A DNA stretch of 28,522 nt from Gnetum montanum (GCA_015680685.1 MNCI01017837.1:220923-249444); one strand, 5' to 3'. Positions 10,099-20,690 are shown, counted from the first letter of the stretch. The notes: generated from the sequence alone by a model not told the origin. A program made the numbers and translations.

Positions 10099-10967
10099 TT
10101 AATGCTTAAAAATTGCATAAAAAATTGCANACTCTACTCTAAAGAGTAACTTTGTAAAACCTGCTTCATTTTGTTCTATGTCACTAATATCATTTGTGTG
10201 GTAATCATCTTCATCAAGGATTGAATCATCAATATTAAGATTCATTGCTCCAGGAACATTAACTAAGTCGGTAGAATAACTTTCTCTATCATCAACTATT
10301 GGAACATCATCATCTTCTGGATTAACATCCCAACGAAGAGTAGGTGATTGCTTATATTTAATTTCCTTTCTTTTTTCCAATCTAATCATGCTATGAATAG
10401 ATACTAATTTTTTAGCTCTTTTTGGAGTTAAACTATTTCTTTTGATCTGATGAATGAAAGAATATGTTAACCAATTTCTTTCAGCAGCAGAAGAAGATGC
10501 AACCTACATAAATGATAAAAACAATAATAAATTTTTGCATTGTTAAAAGATTCATTTTATAAATTATTCAAAACTTCATCAATAAATAAACTCATTTGAA
10601 GCTTCAGACCTAATAGCCTGCTAATCATGGTGTTTAGAGAATGCATAATGATATATAACACATCACTATTTCAAGTTTTTAAACATGACATTTCATAAAT
10701 TAATTAAGGAAATTAATACGTATTAATATTTGTTATATGTTTAATGAAAAACTGATTGTATTACCTGAGAAAGAAGCTTCACTGCTAAAGTTTGAAGTCT
10801 AGGAGTATCTCTAGCATGCAAACTCCACCATCCAGCTGGATCTTCTTGAGCTATTCCATCCATATCAAGTATAGCATCTTCACATTTAAATGCTTTTGTA
10901 TGTCCTTTAGTAAATTGAAGCCATTCCTTTCTAATTAAGCTAGCCTCACAAGGTGAATATAACTATT
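10099..10967 (-). pseudogene. hAT transposase, C-terminal part with dimerisation domain
   Basis: On the minus strand the exon 10967-10765 encodes SPCEASLIRKEWLQF, then EDPAGWW and TPRLQTLAVKLLSQ. A GT-AG intron of 261 bp follows (10764-10504), and the next exon begins VASSSAAERNW and continues through LTPKRAKKL to an acidic tail. The GWW, the P-x-L-x-x-LA block and the SSSAAERNW block are the hallmarks of the hAT C-terminal dimerisation region (Dimer_Tnp_hAT). The upstream half of the gene lies at 18771-20690 beyond the Gypsy insertion; across that insert the frame resumes correctly once one copy of the 5-bp duplication is discounted. An ambiguous base lies at 10130. Confidence 0.83.
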
Positions 10968-11791
10968 TGATGAGACGCGATTCGCATGAGCCGTGATATC
11001 GCATCTTCCCCTACAATGTCGCATACGTGATATCATAGTCTGCCACGAAATCTATCAATAAGAGTTGGCACTCCCATTATTTCCCATCCTTGGCTAGAAG
11101 TAGGGAAACTCTGGCAGATTGATCACTCCAGAGATAGAATATTTTTCATGTGCCTGCAGTAGGAGTCCCCAAGTGAACAGATCTTTATTCGAGCAACATT
11201 GTACCTGAACGCAAGTTGTGTACGACAATAAAGACAAGCTTTGTGGATAAACCTTGCAATGCATGGAATAGGATTTATTATTTGTTATTTATTACCTATT
11301 ATTTCTTACCTATTATTTATTACCCTGTAGTAGCACGACATGAGTACGACTTGATTACGAGCATCTAAGGATGTGTACGACTAGTCAAGGAATGGATGCT
11401 CATTATGCTTAGGCTAGTTAAGTGCCTCAGTACAACCACTTCGAGCACGTGTGTTACGCGTGGTGATCTTAATAACGATACGAGTTTGGTAGCCGCGGTT
11501 GCATAGTTCACGGTGTGTACAGTAAGTGGGAACGGATGCTGACGCTAGTTAATTTAGACTTAGTTCATTAGTTAGATTTAGTACTTAGTTTCTCAACCCT
11601 TCACCCTTTAGCATAGAAGACAGAAAACATAAAAGGATATAAAAATCATATACCTCTAACTTACTTAACCATACACCGTGACAAACACAAGTAAGTCTAG
11701 GAAGACAAAAAATGATTAACCCCAAGTGTTCCATGGGGCGTGTAGGCACTTAGTCTGCGGAGTTCAACCGGATCGCGTGTGCTATGCTCGT
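10968..11791 (+). repeat. 5' LTR, truncated at its 3' end
   Basis: Aligns with the 3' LTR (17751-18770) from TGATGAGACGCG to GCTATGCTCGTT, then breaks off about 36 bp short of the expected CTCATCA. It also lacks one of the two internal tandem modules and about 57 bp of the palindrome array. Its TATA box is changed (CTATCAATAAG). The polyadenylation-like AATAAA is at 11227-11232. Confidence 0.87.
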
Positions 11792-11806
11792 TCCATGGGG
11801 CGTGTA

Positions 11807-13046
11807 CCACATAGCCGAAATCAACCAAGTCCTAAACAATATAAGATAGTTTATACTCATCTCGATGAGTATATCCCAAACTTTACCTTTATCCTGCATC
11901 AAGACGAGCAGCTGCGATGGAGAGATTTGCAAGGTAACATTGTGGTACCCCCAGATCGATCAGTCTCTCATATGCTTTTCCGTGCCCTGGCACAGATTGG
12001 CATAACTGAATTATATGCTAAATACGTTGTGGAAGTCTTTGATATGAGGAATTATCATCCCACAGAAGCACAACGTATGAGAGACTCAAGGTAAGAGAGC
12101 CAACATACACTTTTAAAGGGCAAAGGTCCACACGTCCTTAATGAAATAGGAGATGAGGAACCCCTTATAACGGGTTCTTTAGCAAACGATGTTCCCCCTC
12201 CTAACGATGAGAAGGAGGTTGGGTATCAGAACCTACGATCAACGATACATAACCATGGTTCTGATGCTCGTGAACACCAACTGTTCATAGAGGGAATAAC
12301 CACTCATGCTAAGGATGGACACTTAGATCGTCACCATGATCGGGGCCATAGCAGCCGAAGAGAAGGTAAGAACCATCGTCATGGTGATGGTTCCCCTTCT
12401 TCTTCCCCTTCTTCACATCACTCACCCTTTCCTTCCACATTTGGGCGCAGCCATCATGAACACAATGGAGAGGATAAAGGTAGACAAAATGAGAGACCTC
12501 AATGGGAAAGTCAAGAGAGAGGACAAGGGCAAGGACGTAGGGAGAGTAGGGAACAATGCAGACGTCATAGGCATCATGAAAGAGATGATTATGATGAGCC
12601 CCTACTCGCAATCCGAAGTATGCTTGACATAATGGAGGTAGTTAGGATTCCCACAAGGCATTTAAAAGATAGTCGAATCAAACGTTTAGACATGAACAAT
12701 ATCCCACGATTTGAAGGGGGATACAACGTAGATCTGCAAACTCATTTACAGGCATTCCACGATGCCTGTGCCTTGCAGAATATATAAATGAGTGGCAAAA
12801 ACTTAAGTTGTTCCCAAGGATACTCACCAAAGAAGCAGACAGTTGGTACCAGTACTTAGAACCGGAAACCATTAAGAGGTAGAGTACGATGCTAAAACTG
12901 TTCAACGATAAGTATCAGACGTACTCTAGAGTGTTCAATTTACGTAAGCAGATCTAAGGCTAGAAGCAAGGTACTCATGAACTCTTGGATGCTGCCATGG
13001 CCATGGGTATGCTTAGTGGGATCAACTTTGCCACATCGTGGATGGG
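11807..13046 (+). pseudogene. gag of the Athila/Tat-like element (broken)
   Basis: One frame runs from the deletion junction to 12787, with a single in-frame TAA at 12092-12094. It starts HLDEYIPNFTF, followed by ALAQIGITELYA, then a His/Arg-rich linker at about 12300-12570 (DRHHDRGHSSRRE and RRHRHHERDD). The capsid domain starts at MNNIPRFEGGY. After a frameshift near 12785 the Retrotrans_gag core continues in another frame: LKLFPRILTKEADSWYQYL, then LFNDKYQTYSRVFNLRKQI, with TAG, TAA and TAG stops. Gag forms the retrotransposon particle. The N-terminus is missing, lost with the LTR tail and primer site. An LTR interrupts the gene at 13047. Confidence 0.82.
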
Positions 13047-13883
13047 TGATGAGACGCGATATCATATGCACCGCGATATTGCATATGTGATATCACGGCC
13101 ATTGCGATATCGCATCCCATGCGATATCACGTATGCGATATCGCATCGTCCCCTGTGATATCGCGTACGCAATATCGTGGTCCACCGCTAAATCTATAAA
13201 TAAGAGGTGGCACTCCCCTCATTTCTCATCCTAGGCTAGAAGTAGTGAAGCTCTGGCAATTTATTCACTCCAGAGATAGAATATTTTCCATGTGCCCGCA
13301 GTAGGAGTCCCCAAGTGAACGGATCTTTATTCGAGCAGCTTTGTACCTGAATGCAAGTTGTGTACGGAAATAAAGGTGAGCTTTGTGGATAAACTTTGCA
13401 GTGCATGGAATAGGTTTATTATTTGTTATTTCCTACCTATCATTTATTACATGCATTAACGTGACATGAGTATGACTTGGTTACGAGCATTAACGAATGT
13501 GTACGGCTAACCAAGGAATCAACTACTCATCACGATTAGATTCTCTCACCCTTATCTCCTAAAACGCGGGATGAGTACGACCTGATTACGAGCATCTACG
13601 GATGTGTACGGCTAGTCAAGGAATCGGCTGCTCATCACGCTTAGGCTAGCTAGATGCCTCAATACGACCACTTCGAGCACGTGCGTTACCTGTGGTGATC
13701 CAAGTAACGATTAGCGTTTGGTAGCCACAGTTGCATAGTTCAGGGTGTGTACGATAAGTGGGAAAGGATGCTAACGCTAGTTAATTTAGACTTAGGACAT
13801 TAGTTAGAGTTAGTTAGTTTCTCAACCCTTTGCTCTTAGCGTAGAAGACATAAAACTAGAAAAGACCAAAAAAATCATATACC
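13047..13883 (+). repeat. Additional LTR of the same Gypsy family, probably a solo LTR
   Basis: Starts TGATGAGACGCG inside gag and aligns with the 3' LTR up to the position equivalent to 18593, where the assembly gap begins. It has the fullest palindrome array, an intact TATA box, AATAAA (13369-13374) and two tandem modules. Gag and protease of the surrounding element continue after the gap. A solo LTR left by recombination is therefore the simplest reading, and its missing 177 bp would fit in the gap. It could also be the 5' LTR of a second, overlapping element. Confidence 0.72.
13053..13204 (+). promoter_or_regulatory. LTR promoter: GATATC palindrome array and TATA box
   Basis: Six GATATC cores, mostly within GCGATATCGC or GTGATATCAC palindromes, plus two decayed relatives, fill 13053-13180. 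A TATA box, TATAAATAAG (13195-13204), follows. This position fits the U3 enhancer and core promoter of the LTR. Confidence 0.65.
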
Positions 13884-14535
13884 NNNNNNNNNNNNNNNNN
13901 NNNNNNNNNNNNNNNNNNNNNNNNNNNNNNNNNNNNNNNNNNNNNNNNNNNNNNNNNNNNNNNNNNNNNNNNNNNNNNNNNNNNNNNNNNNNNNNNNNNN
14001 NNNNNNNNNNNNNNNNNNNNNNNNNNNNNNNNNNNNNNNNNNNNNNNNNNNNNNNNNNNNNNNNNNNNNNNNNNNNNNNNNNNNNNNNNNNNNNNNNNNN
14101 NNNNNNNNNNNNNNNNNNNNNNNNNNNNNNNNNNNNNNNNNNNNNNNNNNNNNNNNNNNNNNNNNNNNNNNNNNNNNNNNNNNNNNNNNNNNNNNNNNNN
14201 NNNNNNNNNNNNNNNNNNNNNNNNNNNNNNNNNNNNNNNNNNNNNNNNNNNNNNNNNNNNNNNNNNNNNNNNNNNNNNNNNNNNNNNNNNNNNNNNNNNN
14301 NNNNNNNNNNNNNNNNNNNNNNNNNNNNNNNNNNNNNNNNNNNNNNNNNNNNNNNNNNNNNNNNNNNNNNNNNNNNNNNNNNNNNNNNNNNNNNNNNNNN
14401 NNNNNNNNNNNNNNNNNNNNNNNNNNNNNNNNNNNNNNNNNNNNNNNNNNNNNNNNNNNNNNNNNNNNNNNNNNNNNNNNNNNNNNNNNNNNNNNNNNNN
14501 NNNNNNNNNNNNNNNNNNNNNNNNNNNNNNNNNNN
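13884..14535. other. Assembly gap, 652 N
   Basis: A run of N. It should hold the rest of the LTR that starts at 13047 and part of gag. An open frame read across it on the minus strand is an artefact of the N run. Confidence 0.98.
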
Positions 14536-14843
14536 AGTCATGGGGGATGCCATCGTCAAAATATCAGTACCCTTACTGATAGCCTAATCCTTATGGATAT
14601 TATGTGCAGCAGCCAATTTCTCCAAGTGACTCTATGAGTCATGCAACTTCCCACCGTCACTACCAAGTTCGGGAGTACTTCAGAATGGCTCCTTCTTCTC
14701 CGGGAGACACTCCCTACCCACACCATCCTCTTAATCCATCCGCACCTCTTCCACCACAAGTAGTTCCCGTAACACCTCCTACTCAAACAATGCAAGGGGA
14801 ACTTCCTCCTCAACCGCAGCAACATCTGCTGCGAGAGCTGTAA
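14536..14843 (+). pseudogene. gag C-terminal proline-rich linker (fragment)
   Basis: The plus-strand frame 14604-14843 is rich in proline, glutamine, histidine and serine (for example the PPQVVPVTPP and PPQPQQHLL stretches). It lies between the gag capsid part and the protease, as expected for the gag tail of Athila/Tat elements. No zinc knuckle is visible. It is not in the frame of the protease at 14945, so at least one frameshift lies between them. Confidence 0.55.
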
Positions 14844-14944
14844 ATATTCAACCTACTGCTGGTTCTGACAACTGTAGAAAGAGAAGACCCTTCTTCAGAA
14901 GTAAAATCCCAGAAAAAATTTTGTAATAATAAGCGGTTGGGCCC

Positions 14945-15433
14945 ATGTACACTCCTCCACCATCTAACACTTCGGAGCACCCTTCAGTCCAACAAAGCTT
15001 AACGCATACGGTTATATTAACGCATACCATAACTGACTGGATCAAGGTAGGCCACCTTCCCAGGAAACTAACTGATCTTGGAAGTCCCTCAATCTATTTA
15101 CAAATTGCCGAAAATAAGCCACATAGGGCTCTTCTTGACTCTGGTTCTAGAGTTAACTTAATTTCATGAGAGATGTATCACGCTTGGAACCTACCCCAAC
15201 TTAAGAAGAGCAACATTCAACTAGAGCTGGCAGACCAGTCCATCATCATTCCCTTGGGATCGGTGAAGGACATCATCACCACTGTGTGTGGTTGGTCTTA
15301 CCCAGCTAATTTCTTGGTGATTGAAGTTAATAACAATGAAGGGGACTTCCTGATTATAATGGGAAGGGCATGGCTTAGTACAATAGACGCATGCCTTAGG
15401 ATCCACGATCTTCTTTGGAAATTTCTAAGATAA
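14945..15433 (+). pseudogene. Aspartic protease of the Athila/Tat-like element (one in-frame stop)
   Basis: A single frame with one TGA at 15170-15172. Residues around the active site read LLDSGSRVNL, the D-S/T-G signature of retroviral-type aspartic proteases. They are followed by LELADQSIIIPLGSV, FLVIEV and FLIIMGRAWLSTIDA, the flap and the G-R-x-x-L-x-x block typical of Athila-type gag-asp proteases. The stop sits where a CGA arginine codon would give it by one C-to-T change. Such proteases cut the Gag-Pol polyprotein. The frame ends at 15433, and no reverse transcriptase follows. Confidence 0.83.
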
Positions 15434-15981
15434 ATATTTATGGAAATATTGAGAAGAGGAAAGTTCCATGCATCACATACAGTGATTCATTGGGTGATGA
15501 CATGAAGAAAATGCCTCCATGTAACAGGTGTGCTCTTGAAACTTTAAAACAAAGATGCCTGTATGTAGCAACCACACAACCAGTAGTAGACACCTCGTGG
15601 TTGACAGCTACTAGGAGCAACCAAATATGCATGGAACAAACTGAGGAAACCCATGCCCATAACGAAAGCATATATACATTGGAATATGAGCGTTGTCAAC
15701 TTCCATCCCTTAATCTAAGATCATCAATTAGGAGAAGTTGGGCCCTTCTATGAAATTCAAACAGGTGCTCAATATTTTGGATCTCTCCTTTTCCACTCAG
15801 TCATGGGGGAGATGGCCACCTATGCTAATCATATGGGGCCCTCAGTTCTTTTAAGTTTTTGTCTTTGATGTTTTTGTTTTACACGTTTTTGTTTTACAAC
15901 GTTTTTGTCTTACACATTTTTGTTTTACAAATTTCTTTAACTTTTCTAGTTTTTGTTTTACAACATCGTTCTACTTTTCTC

Positions 15982-16018
<37 letters not shown>

Positions 16019-17740
16019 TCCACCCTGTAAGTTTGTCACCCAATAAGTGTTCGGAATGATGGTATGAACTGTTTTCATGTTGATTGCTAATGTTTGGTTT
16101 TTACCTTTCAGACACAATGTTGATACTAAGGTATGTTTCTTTTGATATGGCAGGCAATGAGTTCACTTCATCCATTCATCCACAACACTCCATGGTCTCT
16201 CTCAGCTTGGAAATGTACAGTCCCTTTCATAATAAGTACTTTAACGAATCGATGATTGGGCATTTCTTAAACTAAGGAAGGACTCAAGGATTGAAAAGGG
16301 TGTGACTTCAAGGGAACTTGATGCACTTGTTGTTGCCCGTTCTCTTGGGTGCTTGGATGTTTTTCTTTTTGAGTTTTTCTTGCCGTTCTGATGTTACCCA
16401 ACTATCAAAAGCTGAGACAATAAAAATAAAACATCTTTGCATGGTGTGGTTTCATGCATAAAAATACAAAACAAAAAAAAACTAAGTGAGAATTCAAAGC
16501 ACATCCCTTAGATGAAATAAACTTGGGCTACAAGCACTTGTTATGGAACCAAAAGTGTTCCCTCTAACTAAGGGCATTCTTGCTTCCCATTCTCTCCTTT
16601 GCTTCATCAGAATGGTGGTGACTCTTGGGAAAGAAATTCTTGTTATCTAAGTGGATGGTTTAGCCGAATGCATTAATGCGAAATCACTGGATGTGGTTGG
16701 TTTGAGGCCGGAGTTGGATTGAGACTTGCCAAGTCACATTAATCATAAAACACATAAGGGGTTGCACACCACCTTGTTCTTGGGATTCCATTCCATTCTC
16801 TTCTCTTCATTGTTCACCTCATTACTAGTTGTATCATTAGTGTATATTTTTTGGTTGATGCATTGTTTTCTTTTTGGTAAATACTTGCGGTTAAGACTTT
16901 AACTCTTGTTCCAAATAACATTCCCGGAGCCTACGGACTCTTTGAATGTGGGTTTGTCAAGGCATTAGGGGCATGAGCCTGCTTTGGGGAGGATCCACTG
17001 ACATTCCTATTTGGAGCATTAGTTAAATTCTTTCCCCTAACATTTTGCAATTAATTTTATTTTGTTCATTTCCATCTTGACATCCATTTTATCAATGCCA
17101 TAGTTGTCCCTTTTTATCTATCTTTCTTACTCCTTTTCTTTCTCCATTCTAACACTACTGGAGGTTCGCGATTAGTCATGGGGGTGCGGGGCCCAATTTT
17201 TTAGATTTTCTCCTAGCCCCGAATTTTTTGATTTTCTTCCTAAGCCCTACACCTTCGGTAGTCATCATTACTATATCTCTCGATCCATATCAGCCATACC
17301 ACAACTCAGCCAATGGACTTACACCGAAGCAAGGTATCAATTACATGATGATTCATTTACCCTTGCTAATTAAGATTGTGTTGTGTGTGCAGATGATGAC
17401 CATGCAATAATGAACTGAATCTGGAGGAACCACTTGGAATGGAGCAGCGCTAAAGTAGCTATGCACGGAGCAAAATCGATGGCGTGCTTATGGATGGACA
17501 ACAAAGGTGAAATCTTGGCGTTGGCAGCAGCAACACTTCTTTCTCTCTCTTTCTCAGCTACCAACTAAGGCCTAATGTCATTGTAATAAGGTGTTCACCC
17601 TTGTTGTCATGAACACTAGTTTTGTCAAGTCTTGTAATGATGATCTGTTTACATGTCATCCCATTAGTTCCATTCCCCTCAATAATCCCATACATTCCTG
17701 ATATTATTGTAAGGAACTCGAGGACGAGTTTTCATTCAAT
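15434..17740 (+). other. Pol-less 3' internal region of the Gypsy element
   Basis: About 2.3 kb in which I find no reverse-transcriptase YxDD, RNase H or integrase motifs in any frame. The first 320 bp (an overlapping frame, 15415-15753) may be a decayed remnant, but I recognise nothing in it. From 15840 the DNA is T-rich (repeated TTTTTGTTTTACA words). It then becomes mixed non-coding DNA with three purine-tract-like AGTCATGGGGG or AATCATGGGGG words (15799, 17174, 17739). This looks like the long 3' spacer common in Athila/Tat elements, with pol deleted. Confidence 0.6.
15984..16017 (+). repeat. (TG)17 microsatellite
   Basis: Seventeen perfect TG units in the 3' internal region of the Gypsy element. 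Confidence 0.96.
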
Positions 17741-17750
17741 CATGGGGGTA
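17741..17750 (+). other. Purine tract before the 3' LTR
   Basis: CATGGGGGTA directly precedes the TGATGAG start of the 3' LTR. The upstream context (GAGGACGAGTTTTC at about 17719) is the usual sequence just before the purine tract in plant Gypsy elements. Confidence 0.75.
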
Positions 17751-18770
17751 TGATGAGACGCGATTTGCATGAGCCGCGATATCACGTACGCGATATCGCG
17801 GCCACCGCGATATCACATCCCATGCGTACGTGATATCGCGTCTTCCCCTGTGATGTCGCGTACGCAATATCGTGGTCTGTCGCCAAATCTATAAATAAGA
17901 GGTGGCACTTCCCTTATTTCCCATTCTAGGCTAGAAGAAGGGAAACTCTGGCAGATTGATCACTCCAGAGATAGAATATTTTCCATGTGCCCCAGTAGGA
18001 GTCCCCAAGTGAACGGATCTTTATTCGAGCAACATTGTACTTGAACGCAAGTTGTGTACGGCAATAAAGACGAGCTTTGTGAATAAACCTTGCAGTGCAT
18101 GGAATAGGATTTATTATTTTTTATTTATTACCTGTTATTTCTTACCTATTATTTATTACCTTGCAGTAGCATGACATGAGTACGACTTGATTACGAGCAT
18201 TTACGGATGTGTACAGCTAATCAAGGAATCGGCTGCTCATCGCGATTAGATTCTCTTACCCTCAACTCCTAGAATGCGGAATGAGTACGACTTGATTACG
18301 AGCATCTAAGGATGTGTACGACTAGTCAAGGAATGGTGCTCATTACACTTAGGCTAGTTAAGTGCCTCAGTACGACCACTTCAAGCACGTGCGTTATGCG
18401 TGGTGATCCCAGTAACGATACGGGTTTAGTAGCCATGGTTGCATAGTTCAGGGTGTGTACGGTAAGTGGGAACGGATGCTGACACTAGTTAATTTAGACT
18501 TAGCTCATTAGTTAGAGTTAGTACTTAGTTTTTCAACCTTTCACCCTTTAACATAGGAGACAAAAAACATAAAAGGATATAAAAATCATATACCTTGGAC
18601 TTACTTAACCATACACCGTAACAAACACAAGTAAGTCTAGGAAGACAACGAATGATTAACCCCAAGTGTTCCATGGGGTGTGTAGGCACTTAGTCTGCAA
18701 AGTTTGACCGGATCGCGCATGCTATGCTTGTTTCGTATGGTTGAGTGTAGGGGTACCTCGCCACTCATCA
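17751..18770 (+). repeat. 3' LTR of the Gypsy element, complete, 1020 bp
   Basis: Starts TGATGAG and ends CTCATCA, a perfect 7-bp inverted terminal repeat. It contains a palindrome array (17758-17875), TATAAATA at 17890, AATAAA at 18063-18068, and two tandem modules of about 115 bp (near 18177-18290 and 18291-18360), each starting GAGTACGACTTGATTACGAG. It is the reference copy for the three other LTRs in the window. Confidence 0.92.
17758..17897 (+). promoter_or_regulatory. LTR promoter: GATATC palindrome array and TATA box
   Basis: Four GATATC palindromes and related GCGTACGC words, then TATAAATA at 17890-17897. AATAAA follows about 170 bp later, so the R region should be short. Being in the 3' LTR, it would drive transcription outward into the hAT DNA. 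Confidence 0.65.
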
Positions 18771-20690
18771 CCATTTAACATATTCTAAACAACCTATTCT
18801 TACAGCAAAATCATCACAAGGCCTTGTTGGATTTTTATCTCTATGTTTTGAAGAATACCACTTAATATTTAATGCATATGCAGCCATATGCAATGGGGTA
18901 TTTGTAGCATTCCATCTTTTTAGAATCAATGGAAGTAACTGAGCATTATAAAAATCAAGAGAGCTATCCATTTCTATAACCTTTTTTTTTAATTTCTATT
19001 AACATATTTTCATAAATTACATAAATTTCTCCTAATGCAGGTGTATCTGTATCAGCATAACGAATGAAATCAACAATAGGTTGCAGCATGCTAACAATCC
19101 TCCTACAATATAACAAATACTTATTTTTAATAAGATATAAAGATGCAAATAATAAAAAATAAAGAATTATATTTCAAATAAAGTATTTCATACTTTATTT
19201 GTTTCCACCACTCATCTAATAAAATCTTTTCTCTAACACTCTTTCCCATAGTTGTGTTGGCTTCCTCCCAATTCTTCCATTTACATATTATAACCATTAT
19301 TTTTAATGATTCTTGTATCTCTTGCATTCTCTCCAACATTATGAAATATGAAGCATATTTGTTTCAAAAAAATTATAATTAGTTTAGCATTAATAAATCA
19401 AATTTCATAAAAACACACAATATATATTTTTGTATTCTATTACCTTGTTTCTATAGGCTTTTTGAAAGTCGTATTTTTGCTACATTCCCTGAATAAGGAA
19501 TTTGAATAATGATGATTGCAAATGAAAATTTGTATGTCTCTTGCATCTATAATAAGATTTTTCACCCAATCAATTTTACCAATATCACGAAGTGTATTAT
19601 TTAGAGATTGAACACAACAAGGAGTCTAAAATATATTTGGATAAATCATTTATATCATTTTTCCTGCATGCCTACAAAAAATAGCTGAATCTGTTATAAT
19701 TTGAATAATGTTGCTTGAACTAATAGTTGCAATTGCTATCTCTAATAATTTGGCTTGAAAATTAGCATCTTTTATATTATTGAAGCAGTCTATAGTATTA
19801 AGAAAAAATGGTCCAAGTTGACAACTAATTATAATATTAATTAATGGACGTTGACGAATATTAGTCCATCCATCCATTATAATAAAACAACCACTTTGCT
19901 GCCAAAATTGCTTCCATTCTCCCAACTTTTTCATGCCAAGTTCATACCTCTCATCAAGAAGATCATTTTGAATTTTATCTTCAATTGGAGGGATATAAGA
20001 TGGACCTGCCATATAAAAATATTAGTTTTACTAATAATTTTAAATAAAAATGATAATTTAAAATTTAAAAATATTACCTGCTTCAATGGCACACCGAATT
20101 GCTTCTTTGAATGAAGAAGTACGTGCAAATTTGAATGGTAATCCATTTGCATAGAACATTTTTGCAATACTGATATCAACTTTTATTTTTTTTTTCAACT
20201 CAAAAACTTATTTCTGTTTGTTTAAGTATTTTTCTTTTTATTGGTTGTACAACATCCTTTGTTTTGTTCTTACTTTCCTCTGTTCGAATACTTATAGTAA
20301 TGCTCTTTATCATAGTCTTTGCTTGAAAGTAGTCATACATAGCTTTTTGAATATCAGGATATAAAAATTTCAATGCAATAACACCTATTCATGTTTTATT
20401 TTCTAATGTCTAAAAGAAATTATGATGTATTCGTGTACCACTTGCAGTGAATTCATAGCTACATACATGACAATCTTTTGCTTCCACCTTCTCCACTCTT
20501 ACAAGTGTCTAATTGTGTTATGAATTGTTTTAATGGAGATTTCAAAATAAATCTACCTTTCGCAAATGGTTTCAAAATTTCCACATTACAATCTAAGACA
20601 TTTTCTTCTTGCGATGCATTTTCCTCCAATAGAGTACTATCTATTTCATTCTCATTGCTATCTATGTCTTGAATAGAGCTCATCTTTATG
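18771..20690 (-). pseudogene. hAT transposase, N-terminal and DUF659 parts (broken)
   Basis: Minus strand, in order: an acidic N-terminus (start near 20683) with a BED-finger-like C-x2-C and HH near 20400-20460, interrupted by a TAG stop; KMFYANGLPFKFART near 20110-20170; then an intact DUF659 block (20012-19650) with GPSYIPP, GCFIIMDGWTN and a buried D in ITDSA. Next come TPCCVQSLNNTL, WVKNLI and IFICNHHYS (about 19450-19640), MLERMQEIQESL (19339) and the LHMAAYALN block (near 18880). Stops, frameshifts and probable short introns separate the blocks. The enzyme excises and reinserts hAT DNA through an RNase-H-like DDE fold. The C-terminus is at 10099-10967. Confidence 0.83.

Larger units (their letters stand above)
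10968..18770 (+). mobile_element. Athila/Tat-like Gypsy retrotransposon without pol, 7.8 kb
   Basis: LTRs begin TGATGAGACGCG and the 3' LTR ends CTCATCA. The flanks CTATT (10963-10967) and CCATT (18771-18775) are a 5-bp target duplication with one change. The order is 5' LTR, gag, aspartic protease, then a long 3' non-coding region, purine tract and 3' LTR. The protease and the tRNA-Asp primer site seen in the sister element at 28193 point to the Athila/Tat branch of Gypsy. No reverse transcriptase, RNase H or integrase can be found, so this is a gag-plus-protease derivative of the TR-GAG kind. The 5' LTR tail and primer site are deleted, and a further LTR plus an assembly gap interrupt gag. 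Confidence 0.85.

Noticed and set aside
13053-13180. Possible CRISPR-like or satellite array in the palindrome cluster
   Set aside because: Spacing is irregular, there are no uniform spacers, and the cluster occurs at the same position in each LTR; it is part of the retrotransposon promoter region.
13822-14559. A 245-codon open frame on the minus strand
   Set aside because: Nearly all of it is translated N from the assembly gap; there is no real sequence behind it.
10968-18770. Idea that LTR 10968 and LTR 13047 flank one short element and LTR 17751 belongs to another
   Set aside because: The near-matching 5-bp flanks and the hAT frame resuming exactly across 10968-18770 support these as the two ends of one insertion; the middle LTR is then a later arrival.
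19851-20114. Plus-strand open frame of 87 codons
   Set aside because: Antisense to the DUF659 block of the hAT transposase.
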